In this document: piece after piece, positions 53,574 through 62,006 of the stretch | Layout of the letters: every line of letters begins with the position of its first letter | How positions within the stretch are numbered: position 1 is the first letter of the stretch | Source: Archangium violaceum | GTDB lineage: Bacteria > Myxococcota > Myxococcia > Myxococcales > Myxococcaceae | Assembly (NCBI RefSeq): GCF_016887565.1 | Contig: NZ_CP069396.1 | Location: 7,546,001 to 7,610,000 of the forward strand | Reading direction: 5' to 3' | Length of the DNA: 64,000 bases | Program-made: the position numbers and the translations under genes | The notes under the pieces: generated by a model | The model's database searches: none | The model's input: only the letters and a program-made list of their open reading frames with translations | What the model was told of the DNA's origin: nothing

Positions 53574-54158
53574 TCACAGCCCGTAGAGGTGGTGCTCGCG
53601 GGCATAGGCGAGCACCGCGCTCGGAACCAGGTCCGAGGGCAGCTCGCCGCGTGACAGCCGCTCGCGGATCTCCGTGGAGGAGACCTCCGCCAGCGGCGGG
53701 CCCACGACCTCGAGCGGCGGCTCGATGATCTTGTCGACGCCCGGGTAGCCCGCGCGGTGCAGCACCAGCACGCGCGCCATCCGCCGGATGCGGTCGACGT
53801 CCTTCCAGTGCGGCAGATCCTTCAGGATGTCCGAGCCGATGACGAGCGTGTAGCGGTGCTCGGGGTGGCGCGCCTGGAGGAACTCGAGCGTGTCCACCGT
53901 GCGCCCGTCCTTGCCCACCTCGCTCTCCACCCGCGAGCACTTCATCCAGCCCGAGGTGTCCCGGCACATCAGCTCGCACATGCGCAGGCGGTGCTCGAAC
54001 TCCTCGGACACCTTGCCGAAGGGATGGCGGAAGGTGGGCATGAACCACACCTCGTCCACGCCCTGGGTGGCGCGCACGTAGTGGGCCGCCATCAGGTGGC
54101 CGACGTGGGGCGGGTTGAACGAGCCTCCGAGAAGCGCGACCTGCACGGGGGGCCTCAC
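53574..54158 (-). CDS. nadD: Nicotinate-nucleotide adenylyltransferase
   Basis: 194 residues. NadD joins nicotinate mononucleotide and ATP to make deamido-NAD in NAD synthesis. The nucleotidyltransferase signature GGSFNPPHVGHL near the N-terminus and the second motif EVSSTEIRERL near the C-terminus are intact, with the family's GSDIL loop between. The GTG at 54158 overlaps the preceding stop by 4 nt (GTGA); an alternative GTG at 54146 would remove four residues. It is the last gene of a five-gene minus-strand run. Confidence 0.95.
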   Translation of the reverse strand: MRPPVQVALLGGSFNPPHVGHLMAAHYVRATQGVDEVWFMPTFRHPFGKVSEEFEHRLRMCELMCRDTSGWMKCSRVESEVGKDGRTVDTLEFLQARHPEHRYTLVIGSDILKDLPHWKDVDRIRRMARVLVLHRAGYPGVDKIIEPPLEVVGPPLAEVSSTEIRERLSRGELPSDLVPSAVLAYAREHHLYGL

Positions 54159-54838
54159 TTGATGGTCAGCTTGGAGCGGCGATCCAGCAGGAGCAACTGC
54201 GGCTCGAGGATCACCGACCCATCCAGTCGGAAGGCGGAGAAGCGCAGGTTGCGATCCTCGCGCTCCAGCAGGGCGCACGTCTGCTCCGCGGCTCCGGCCA
54301 GGCGGCCCGGGGTGAGGAAGTAGCGAGGGCCGATCTGCACCAGCTTCGGCTCGGAGTCCTTGCCGTGGATGAAGACGAGCGCGTTGACCAGGTCGTCCCG
54401 GCTCAGGTCGTTTTTGTCATGGACGAGGCAGCAGAGCGTGTCGCCCACCATGTCCAGCATCTTCCGGGGGATGGAGGGATCCCTGTACTGGAGGGAGTCG
54501 CGCTCCGGGGTCCGCAGGAAGTGCTCGCGCACGAGCAGCGGATCCTCCTCCAGCTCCTTCAGCGCGTCATCCCCCAGGGACAGCGAGCGCGGGCGGGGCT
54601 TCTGCTCGGTGACGGCCAGCCAGCGCGCCACGTCCTGGATGAAGTCCGCCCCCGAGTACTCACGGCCCCCGCGGCTGCGCTCGCGCCGGTCGAGGATCCA
54701 CTCGTCCAGGTCGGTGTATCGCCCCCCCAGGAAGATGAAGCGCTGTGCGCCCTTGGCCCGCAGCAGCTCATAGGCCGCGTCGAAGGCGGCCAGGTCGCCA
54801 TGGCTGTCGGACAGGATTCCGATGACGTCTTGGCTCAC
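54155..54838 (-). CDS. Degenerate YfcE-like metallophosphoesterase
   Basis: 227 residues. The N-terminus has the calcineurin-like SDSHGD motif, but the second motif is LGGRYTDLDEW where LGDxxD is expected, and no clear GN(H/C)D or GHTH is found (HGKDSEP stands at the position of the last). It therefore keeps the fold's start but loses several metal ligands and may be a binding or regulatory relative. The GTG start at 54838 overlaps the NamZ-like stop by 4 nt and its stop overlaps nadD, so it is translated in step with both. Confidence 0.7.
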   Translation of the reverse strand: MSQDVIGILSDSHGDLAAFDAAYELLRAKGAQRFIFLGGRYTDLDEWILDRRERSRGGREYSGADFIQDVARWLAVTEQKPRPRSLSLGDDALKELEEDPLLVREHFLRTPERDSLQYRDPSIPRKMLDMVGDTLCCLVHDKNDLSRDDLVNALVFIHGKDSEPKLVQIGPRYFLTPGRLAGAAEQTCALLEREDRNLRFSAFRLDGSVILEPQLLLLDRRSKLTIK

Positions 54839-56040
54839 GAGCCCTGAGCGTACAGCAGGTGACGCTCCCTCCGCTTGGCGAAGTCCCGGGCCTGGGTCTC
54901 GAAGCCTTCCAGTAGACGGTCCAGCGGCCAGCCGGCCTCGATTCCCTTGCGCACCTGGTCCGTGCCACAGAGCAGGTCGAAGGCGGGCACGTCGTCCACG
55001 AACTCGTAGGCGTCCTCACGCCAGGCGAACTTGCCGCCCCGCCCCAGCTCGTAGAGGGCCTGGAAGATGGCGATGCCCGTGCGCAGGGGCAGGAAGGCCT
55101 GCCGGTCCGTGACGTGGATGAAGGCACCGCTGCAGGACTCGCCCTTGTACTTGTCGAAGGTGGGGGTGAAGCCCACGGCGCGGAAGGAGACGCCGGGGAG
55201 CTTCTCGCGCTCCAGCCGGGCGAGCAGCGCGTCCGTGTCCACCCAGGGGGCGCCGAACTGCTCGAAGGGGCGGCAGGTGCCGCGGCCCTCGGAGACGTTG
55301 GTGCCCTCGCCCTGGCACATGCCCGGGTAGACGAGCGCGGTGTCCGGGGTGGGCATGTTCGGCGAGGGCGGGATGAAGGGCAGCCCGGTGTCGGACCAGA
55401 AATGCTCGCGGCGCCAACCTTCCATGGGCACCACCGTCAGCTCGCACCCGAAGCCCTGCTCGTCGTTGAAGAGGCGGGCCAGCTCGCCGGCCGTCATGCC
55501 GTGCCGGTTGGGGAGGGAGTACAGCCCCACGAAGGAGCGGTAGCGCTCCCCCACGAGGTTGCCCTCGATGGTGACGCCGTTGAGCGGGTTGGGCCGGTCC
55601 AGCACGTAGAAGGGCACCTTCGCCTTGCCGGCGGCCTTCATGGCCAGGGCCATGGTGTAGACGTAGGTGTAGTAGCGGCTGCCCACGTCCTGGATGTCGA
55701 AGACGAGCGCGTCCAGCCCCTCCAGCCACTCGGGGCGGGGGGACAGGGACTCGAAGGTGGAGCCGTAGAGGCTGTACACGGGGACATTGGTACGCCTGTC
55801 TCGCACATCGTCCACGGCGACCATGTACTGGGCCTCGCCGCGGATGCCGTGCTCGGGGCCGAAGAGGGCCCCCAGCTTCACCCCCGGCGCGCTGGCCAGC
55901 AGGTCCGCCAGGTGGCGGAACCGCGAATCCACGCTGGTGGGGTTGACGATGGCCCCCACCCGCTTGCCCTTCAGCGGCGCGAAGCCCTGCTCCACCCAGA
56001 CATCCAGTCCCGTCTTCACCCGTCTCACGTCTTCCCCCAT
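54835..56040 (-). CDS. NamZ-like exo-beta-N-acetylmuramidase (DUF1343)
   Basis: 401 residues, matching DUF1343/NamZ (GH171), which removes MurNAc from peptidoglycan fragments during wall recycling. Conserved phrases include FGPEHGIRGEAQ, VFDIQDVGSRYYTY, LDRPNPLNG, EGRGTCRPFEQFGAPW and FTPTFDKYKGE. Known NamZ enzymes are secreted, but no signal peptide is seen with the ATG at 56040, and a longer reading is blocked because the region is already the cyclase gene. It may work on fragments in the cytoplasm. One nt separates its start from the cyclase stop. Confidence 0.88.
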   Translation of the reverse strand: MGEDVRRVKTGLDVWVEQGFAPLKGKRVGAIVNPTSVDSRFRHLADLLASAPGVKLGALFGPEHGIRGEAQYMVAVDDVRDRRTNVPVYSLYGSTFESLSPRPEWLEGLDALVFDIQDVGSRYYTYVYTMALAMKAAGKAKVPFYVLDRPNPLNGVTIEGNLVGERYRSFVGLYSLPNRHGMTAGELARLFNDEQGFGCELTVVPMEGWRREHFWSDTGLPFIPPSPNMPTPDTALVYPGMCQGEGTNVSEGRGTCRPFEQFGAPWVDTDALLARLEREKLPGVSFRAVGFTPTFDKYKGESCSGAFIHVTDRQAFLPLRTGIAIFQALYELGRGGKFAWREDAYEFVDDVPAFDLLCGTDQVRKGIEAGWPLDRLLEGFETQARDFAKRRERHLLYAQGS

Positions 56041-56041
56041 G

Positions 56042-57313
56042 TCAGCGGCCGATCCGCTCCAGCGCCTTCTCCGCCTTCTTGCGCGAGTTGCACCCCAACC
56101 CCCACAGGGCATCCGGCTCATCGCCCGGGCCACCATTCCTGGCCAGGGCCTCCAGCGAGCCGCGCGCGGACTCCAGCCGGAGCTCGCCCAGCGTGGTCGC
56201 GACCTCGGAGCGCACACGGCACTCCTGGTGCTTCAACATGCGGGTGAGCCGCTCCCCGGCCTCGTCGTTCCCGGCCTTCACCGCGACGCGGTAGTGGTCC
56301 ACCGCCTTGCCGGGCGCCTCCAGGGCCTCGTCGAGCTTGCCGAGGAGCAGGTTCTTCTCCCCCGGCAGCTTCTCCTCGGCGATGAGCTTGCGGGCCTTCT
56401 CCGCCAGCTCGAGCTTCTCCTGCGTGGCGGAGGCCTCGGCCACCTCCTCGATGGCGGCCTCGACGGGGCTGGCGCGCAGCACGACGAAGCCGATGCCGAG
56501 CAGCAGCAGCACCAGGGCGCCGCCGCCCACCGCCAGGGCCCTGGGAGGGAGCGACAGGCGCCGCCCGGACTTCACAGCCTGGATGACGGTGGCGGCGCGG
56601 CTGCCCAGGGCGGCGGCCGTGGCGGCGAGATCCGGGCCCGGCGCGAGCATGGACGAGGGGACGCGCGAGAGCGCCAGGTTGCCGAAGGGGGGCTGCTCGT
56701 TCTCCAGCGAGGGCTCGGACGGCAGGTGCACCACGGAGGGTGTCTCCACCCGGTAGGGAGCGCGGGGCACGCGGAAGACACGGATCTTCCCGGGGATGCC
56801 CTTGAGCTCGAAGGAGCCCACCTCCTGGGAGGGCACCTCGGCCTTGTTCATGGCCAGGTACACGGCCTCGGTGAAGAACACCTGGCCGGCCTCGGCGATG
56901 GACTCCACGCGCGAGGCGATGTTGACGGGCTCGCCGAAGACGTCGTTGGACTCCAGCCGCACCTCGCCCACGTTGATGGCCACGCGCACGTCGAGCCGCT
57001 CGGCGTCCGGGACGCCGCGGTTGTACTGCCAGAGCCGGTCCTGGATGGCCATGCCACTGAGGACGGCCTGGGTGGGCGACTCGAAGGTGACGAGGAAGGC
57101 ATCCCCGATGGACTTGATGATGCGCCCGCCAAACGCCTTGAACACGGGGGCGAGGAGATCATTGTGCGTCCGCAGCAGACGCTGGTTCTCCTCGAGGGTC
57201 TGCCGGCTGGTGCGCTCGGTGAACCCTTGGATGTCGGTGAAAACGATGGCGAGGTTGGCGGTCTTCAAGGCGGGCGCAGTGTATGCAGTGGCGCTTTCCG
57301 CGCAATCGGACAA
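56042..57313 (-). CDS. Class III adenylate/guanylate cyclase with membrane segment and HEAT-like tail
   Basis: About 423 residues. The N-terminal cyclase domain (about 15-190) keeps both metal Asp residues (IVFTDIQGF; SIGDAFLVTF), a substrate Lys just before the second (IIKSIGD), and the VNIASRVE transition-state residues, so it should be active, probably on ATP. A single membrane segment (about 265-287) follows a low-complexity linker, and the C-terminus has helical repeats (CRVRSEVATTLGELRLES). The cyclase would lie in the cytoplasm and the tail outside or in the membrane region. The start is a TTG at 57313; a second TTG 15 codons later gives MKTANLAIVF and is also plausible. Its gene follows the TPR gene by 15 nt. 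Confidence 0.87.
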   Translation of the reverse strand: MSDCAESATAYTAPALKTANLAIVFTDIQGFTERTSRQTLEENQRLLRTHNDLLAPVFKAFGGRIIKSIGDAFLVTFESPTQAVLSGMAIQDRLWQYNRGVPDAERLDVRVAINVGEVRLESNDVFGEPVNIASRVESIAEAGQVFFTEAVYLAMNKAEVPSQEVGSFELKGIPGKIRVFRVPRAPYRVETPSVVHLPSEPSLENEQPPFGNLALSRVPSSMLAPGPDLAATAAALGSRAATVIQAVKSGRRLSLPPRALAVGGGALVLLLLGIGFVVLRASPVEAAIEEVAEASATQEKLELAEKARKLIAEEKLPGEKNLLLGKLDEALEAPGKAVDHYRVAVKAGNDEAGERLTRMLKHQECRVRSEVATTLGELRLESARGSLEALARNGGPGDEPDALWGLGCNSRKKAEKALERIGR

Positions 57314-57328
57314 GGCGAGAAAGGTTCC

Positions 57329-58027
57329 CTACCGACGCGAGGGCCTCAGGGGCCGCATCTTCTTCGAGGGAGCGGGCGGTTCCAGGCTCGCTCGCAGCTT
57401 CGCGGCCAGCTGGGGCCGGCCGGTGCGCTCGTAGAGCTCGATCAGCCGGCGGATGACCAGGGTGTTGGTCGGCTGCTCGCTCTTGAGTTGTAACAATTCC
57501 TTCTCGGCGTCCGGGCCTCTCCCCTGCTCCTCCAGGGCCCGGACGAGCTGTAGGCGCACCTGCACCCACTCGGGGCGGGATCGGGCGAGGTAGCGGTAGT
57601 GGAGCTCGGCCTTGAGCCAGTCGCCCAGGGAGGCCCAGAGACCGGCGAGCCGGAAGCGGGCGTCCTCATAAGAGGTTCTGTAGAACACGGCCAGCTCGTA
57701 AGACCTGGCCGCGCGCAGGGGTTGGCCGCGCTCCTCCCACAACAAACCCCGCAGGTAGTGGACGCGGGGGTTCTCTGGGGCCATGGCGGAGGCCACGTCC
57801 AGGTGGGTCTCCACCAGGTCCAGGTCTCCCCCGAGCTTCAGCAGGAGCCGCGCCGCCTCGAGCCGGGGAAGGGCCTCGGCGGGCCAGGCGCGCACCACGG
57901 CCTCCACGGTGGCCAGGGCCGCCGCGCTATCCCCCGCGGCCTCCTGAGACAGGGCCGTTGTCAGGTCCCCGGTGGCGGGGACGTCCATGGCCGCCGCGAG
58001 CGTGCCCGCTACCAGAAGCCAGAGCAT
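57329..58027 (-). CDS. TPR-repeat protein with signal peptide
   Basis: 232 residues. A short signal peptide (MLWLLVAGTLAAAM) precedes five or so TPR-like helical hairpins (ENPRVHYLRGLLWEERGQPL, DWLKAELHYRYLARSRPEW, ALEEQGRGPDAEKELLQL). TPR domains bind partner proteins; the partner here is unknown. It opens the minus-strand run of TPR, cyclase, NamZ, phosphoesterase and nadD, and diverges from mutS2 across 69 nt. Confidence 0.8.
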   Translation of the reverse strand: MLWLLVAGTLAAAMDVPATGDLTTALSQEAAGDSAAALATVEAVVRAWPAEALPRLEAARLLLKLGGDLDLVETHLDVASAMAPENPRVHYLRGLLWEERGQPLRAARSYELAVFYRTSYEDARFRLAGLWASLGDWLKAELHYRYLARSRPEWVQVRLQLVRALEEQGRGPDAEKELLQLKSEQPTNTLVIRRLIELYERTGRPQLAAKLRASLEPPAPSKKMRPLRPSRR

Positions 58028-58096
58028 GTCAGGCAGATAGCAGAGCGCCGCCGACCATCACAATCGCAGTTCCTCTTGACGGCCGACCGGCCGCGC

Positions 58097-60508
58097 ATGA
58101 AACCCATGACCGTGCAGATCGCCCAGAGAACGCTCGAGGACCTTGGCTTCGCGGATGTGCTCCGCGCCCTAGCCCATCGCTGTAGGACCGAACCCGGGAG
58201 GGAGCGCGCGCTCGCCCGGCCGTTCCTCGACACCGAGGATGAGGTGACGGAAGCCTTGGAGCTGGTCGCCGAGGCACGGCGGCTGGCCCAGGAGCAGTTC
58301 TCCCTGCCGCTGGGTGGGGTGACGGACCTGCGGGGCGCGTTGGAGCTCGCCTCGAAGGGAGGCCTGCTGGAGCCCCGGCAGCTCATCGCGTCGGCGCAGT
58401 TGCTGTTCGCCTTCGTGCGCACCCGCGAGGCGCTGGAGGAGCGCCAGCACGTGGTGCCCCGGCTGGCGGCCATCTCCCGGCGGCTGCCGATGCTGGAGCA
58501 GCTGGCGGTGCGCATCGACCGGAGCTTCGAGGCGGACGGGGAGATCTCCGACCGGGCGAGCCCGGCGCTGCGAGAGGCGAGGGATCGGGTGCGGGGCCTG
58601 CACCGGCGCATCAAGGGCTGGCTGGAGGAGAAGCTCCACGACGAGAGCTTCCTGCCGAAGCTGCGGGAGAACTACTACACCATCCGCAACGGCCGGTACG
58701 TGGTGCCGGTGGTCTCCAGCTTTCGAGGAGAGGTGCCGGGCATCGTCCACAACGCGAGCCAGACGGGGCAGACGCTGTTCGTGGAGCCCGAGGGGCTGGT
58801 GGGGATGGGCAACGACCTGGCCATCGCCCAGTCGGTGGTGACGGAGGAGGAGCGGCGGATCCTCCAGGAGCTGACGAACCAGCTCGGGCGGGAGTCGGAC
58901 AAGGTGCTCGAGGGCATCGCGGCGGTGGCGGAGCTGGACGAGGTGGAGGCGGCGGCGGTGCTGGCGGGGGACCTGAGGGCCCACGCGCCCGAGTTCAGGG
59001 GGGTGGAGAGCCTGACGCTGCTGCGCCTGAGGCACCCGCGGCTGTTGTTGAGGGACACCGAGGTGGTGCCCAACGACGTGGAGATGAAGGGCGAGGCGCG
59101 GGCGATGGTGGTGTCGGGTCCGAACGCGGGCGGCAAGACGGTGACGCTGACGGCGGTGGGCCTGTGCGCGCTGATGCTGAGGGCGGGCCTGCCGATTCCG
59201 GCGGGCGAGGGCTCGAGGATGCCGCTGTACCGCACGGTGCACTCCACGGTGGGTGACGCGCAGGACCTGTCACAGGGCCTGTCCACGTTCAGCGCGCACG
59301 TGGTGATGCTGCGGGACATCACGCTGTCGGTGGGGAAGAACTCGCTGGTGCTCATCGACGAGATCGCCGCGGACACGGATCCGCGCGAGGGAGCGGCGAT
59401 CGCCATCGCGGTGCTGGAGGAGCTGCTGGAGAAGGGAGCGGTGGTGCTGGTGACCACGCACCTGGAGGAGCTCAAGGCGCTGGCGCACCTGGATCCGCGC
59501 TTCCTGAACGCGCGGGTGGGCTTCGATGCGAAGAAGATGGCGCCCACGTACAAGCTGCAGCTGGGCGCGGCGGGAGCGTCGTCGGCGATCGAGGTGGCGT
59601 CGAGGATGGGGCTGCCGGAGCACATCTGCACGCGAGCGAGAGACCTGGCGATGAACGCGGGAGGCGCGCTGGCGAAGGCGCTGGCGGCGGCGGAGGAGGA
59701 TCGGAGGAGGCTGCAGGACGACCTGGACCGGGCGAAGGTGGCGGCGGAGGAGGCCGAGCGGCTGCGTGCGCAGTTGGAGGAGCAGAAGCAGCAGTTCGAG
59801 CGGGAGCGCAAGGCGAGGCTGATGCGCTTCAACGAGGAGGTGGCGGCGGCGAGCGACCAGGCGGCGGCGGAGGTGCAGGAGCTGCTGAAGGTGCTGAGGG
59901 CGCAGTCGAACGAGAAGGCGGCGTCGGAGGCGCGAGCGCAGCTGCTGCAGCGGGCGGAGGAAGCGAACCAGCGGGCGAAGGCGGCGAGGGCGGAGCTGTT
60001 CCAGGTGGAGGCCCCTGTCCCGGCGGAGCTGCGGGTGGGAGCGCTGGTGAGACACTCCGGGCTGAACAAGGACGTGGAGATCCTGGAGCTGCACGGGGAC
60101 CAGGCGCTGGTGGCGGCGGGCATCATGAAGATGCGCGTGCCGGTATCGGAGCTGTCGGGCTCGCGGACGGCGAAGCCGAAGGACACGAAGTTCCCGGAGC
60201 GCAACAAGCAGGCGCAGCAGATCCAGAGGGCGAAGCAGGCGGCACCGGAGGCGGTGGAGGCGACGAACTACCGCTGCGACGTGCGAGGCATGAGAGCCGA
60301 GGACGCGCTGGCGGAGGTGGAGTCGTTCCTGGATCGGGGGATGCGCAGTGGAGAGGACTCGGCGCTGATCATCCACGGACACGGAACGGGAGCGCTGCGG
60401 CAGGCGATCCGGGACTACCTGGCGGCATCCCCGTACATCCGGATGTTCCGTCCGGGAGAGAACCACGAGGGTGGCGACGGAGTGACGGTGGTGGCCCTGA
60501 GGGCCTGA
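58097..60508 (+). CDS. mutS2: Endonuclease MutS2 with C-terminal Smr domain
   Basis: 803 residues, the usual length. Walker A GPNAGGKTVTL, Walker B with DEIAADTDPREGAAIA, a coiled-coil clamp region (VAAEEAERLRAQLEEQK...), then a C-terminal Smr domain with CDVRGMRAEDAL and HGHGTGALRQAI. MutS2 suppresses recombination or rescues stalled ribosomes depending on species; the Smr motif is (C)DVRG, close to LDxRG. The ATG at 58097 is chosen because it gives the standard MutS2 N-terminus; the open frame continues upstream over the TPR gene. Confidence 0.95.
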   Translation: MKPMTVQIAQRTLEDLGFADVLRALAHRCRTEPGRERALARPFLDTEDEVTEALELVAEARRLAQEQFSLPLGGVTDLRGALELASKGGLLEPRQLIASAQLLFAFVRTREALEERQHVVPRLAAISRRLPMLEQLAVRIDRSFEADGEISDRASPALREARDRVRGLHRRIKGWLEEKLHDESFLPKLRENYYTIRNGRYVVPVVSSFRGEVPGIVHNASQTGQTLFVEPEGLVGMGNDLAIAQSVVTEEERRILQELTNQLGRESDKVLEGIAAVAELDEVEAAAVLAGDLRAHAPEFRGVESLTLLRLRHPRLLLRDTEVVPNDVEMKGEARAMVVSGPNAGGKTVTLTAVGLCALMLRAGLPIPAGEGSRMPLYRTVHSTVGDAQDLSQGLSTFSAHVVMLRDITLSVGKNSLVLIDEIAADTDPREGAAIAIAVLEELLEKGAVVLVTTHLEELKALAHLDPRFLNARVGFDAKKMAPTYKLQLGAAGASSAIEVASRMGLPEHICTRARDLAMNAGGALAKALAAAEEDRRRLQDDLDRAKVAAEEAERLRAQLEEQKQQFERERKARLMRFNEEVAAASDQAAAEVQELLKVLRAQSNEKAASEARAQLLQRAEEANQRAKAARAELFQVEAPVPAELRVGALVRHSGLNKDVEILELHGDQALVAAGIMKMRVPVSELSGSRTAKPKDTKFPERNKQAQQIQRAKQAAPEAVEATNYRCDVRGMRAEDALAEVESFLDRGMRSGEDSALIIHGHGTGALRQAIRDYLAASPYIRMFRPGENHEGGDGVTVVALRA

Positions 60509-60539
60509 GCCGGCCCGCGAGGAATCCAAGGAGCTCACG

Positions 60540-61775
60540 GTGGGTGCACTGCAACTGCTGCGCGGTCACCGTGAGTTCCGGGCCCTGTGGTTGGCGCGAG
60601 TCATCTCCTTCGCCGGTGATTCGCTCAGCCTGGTCGCGCTCATGCTGCATGTGGCGGACACGACGGGCCAGGCACTGGCGGTTTCCCTGCTGTTGCTCAC
60701 CGGAGACTTCGCGCCCTCGCTGTTGAGCCCGATCACCGGGGCGATCAGCGACCGGTTCGATCTCAAGCGGGTGATGATCACCTGCGAGCTGGTCCAGGGC
60801 GCGCTGCTGCTGCTCATCGCGCTCGCGTTGCCCCCGTTGCCGCTGTTGCTGGCGCTGGTGGCGGCGCGAGCGGTGGCCGGACAGGTGTTCCAGCCCGCGT
60901 CCCGGGCGGCGGTGCCGGCGCTGGTGAGCGGTGATGGGTTGGAGACCGCGAACTCCACGCTGGGATTCGGGACGAACGGAGCCGAGGCCCTGGGTCCGCT
61001 GCTGGCGGCGGCGCTGTTGCCGCTCGTGGGTATCCGAGGCGTGCTCCTGGTCGATGCGGCCTCATTCCTCGTTTCGGCGGCGATACTCGCATCCATCCGG
61101 TCGATGCCGTCGACGCTCGCCGGGGAGTCGAATCCGCCGTCACTCCTCCATCAGGCGAGGAGCGGCCTGGGCTACATCCTGTCGGCGCCCGGGGTGCGGG
61201 TGATCGCGCTGGGCTTCTGTGCCGTGGTCGCGTTCAACGGGGTCGACGATGTCGCGCTGGTGCTGCTGGCCAAGGAGACGCTGAGGGCCGGCGACTCGGC
61301 GGTGGGGCTTCTGCTGGGCGCGGTGGGAATGGGGCTGCTGCTCGGTTACATCCTGCTGGCGCGTTACGGAGCACGCGCGTCGATGGCGGCGCTGCTGCTC
61401 CTCGGGTTCGCGGTGAGCAGCATTGGCAATCTCTTGACGGGGCTGAGTTGGGCCGTCTCCGCGGCGTTCGCGATGCAGGGTGTGCGAGGGGTTGGGCTGG
61501 CGGCGATGGACGTCGCGAGCAACACGCTGCTCCAGCGACTGGTGCCGCCGGAGATGCTGGGCCGGGTCTTTGGCAACTTCTACGGAGCGATCGGAGTAGC
61601 GGCCGCGTTGTCCTACGTGGGGGGAGGCCTATTACTCGACGCCACCTCGGCGCCGGTGACGTTGCTGATCGCGGGAGTTGGGGGAACAGTGGCAACCCTC
61701 GCCACGGCGTTAGCGCTCCCGGCAGCATTGAGAAAAAACAATATCCCCTCTCCCTCTGGGAGAGGGACGGGGTGA
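60540..61775 (+). CDS. MFS exporter whose last codons come from a repeat
   Basis: 411 residues with about twelve membrane segments, of the EntS/tetracycline-type MFS group (LWLARVISFAGDSLSLVALML near the start; VGLAAMDVASNTLLQRLVPPEMLGRVFG late). The GTG at 60540 has AAGGAG 8 nt upstream. The final 9-11 codons (PSPSGRGTG and stop) fall inside repeat copy 3, so the natural end is probably a few residues earlier or has been changed by the repeat. It follows mutS2 by 31 nt on the same strand. Confidence 0.88.
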   Translation: MGALQLLRGHREFRALWLARVISFAGDSLSLVALMLHVADTTGQALAVSLLLLTGDFAPSLLSPITGAISDRFDLKRVMITCELVQGALLLLIALALPPLPLLLALVAARAVAGQVFQPASRAAVPALVSGDGLETANSTLGFGTNGAEALGPLLAAALLPLVGIRGVLLVDAASFLVSAAILASIRSMPSTLAGESNPPSLLHQARSGLGYILSAPGVRVIALGFCAVVAFNGVDDVALVLLAKETLRAGDSAVGLLLGAVGMGLLLGYILLARYGARASMAALLLLGFAVSSIGNLLTGLSWAVSAAFAMQGVRGVGLAAMDVASNTLLQRLVPPEMLGRVFGNFYGAIGVAAALSYVGGGLLLDATSAPVTLLIAGVGGTVATLATALALPAALRKNNIPSPSGRGTG

Positions 61776-61789
61776 GGGTATAAGGATCC
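61745..61789 (+). repeat. Intergenic palindromic repeat, copy 3, overlapping the MFS 3' end
   Basis: Core CCCTCTCCC-TCT-GGGAGAGGG (61746-61766) followed by ACGGGGTGAGGGTATAAGGATCC. It shares the extended arm with copy 1 in reverse orientation and provides the stop codon of the MFS gene at 61773-61775. The 217 nt from here to the LPMO stop carry no other feature I can support. Confidence 0.85.
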
Positions 61790-62006
61790 CAGGTTGCCCC
61801 GGAAACAGACCGCGACTCCGCGGTAGGCACCTGTCCTTCCAAAGCGACTGTGGCCCAACCCGAGCGACCTCACGTCCTTCCTGTTCGGCTTCACGAAATC
61901 ACCGAGACCCACCCCGGACGAGCAGATCGAGCTCTGGCGAGCTGAGGAACCGACCCTCCTATCTGAGGTGGGTGCGCCTCGACGCACCCACCCCGGAACG
62001 TGGCCC

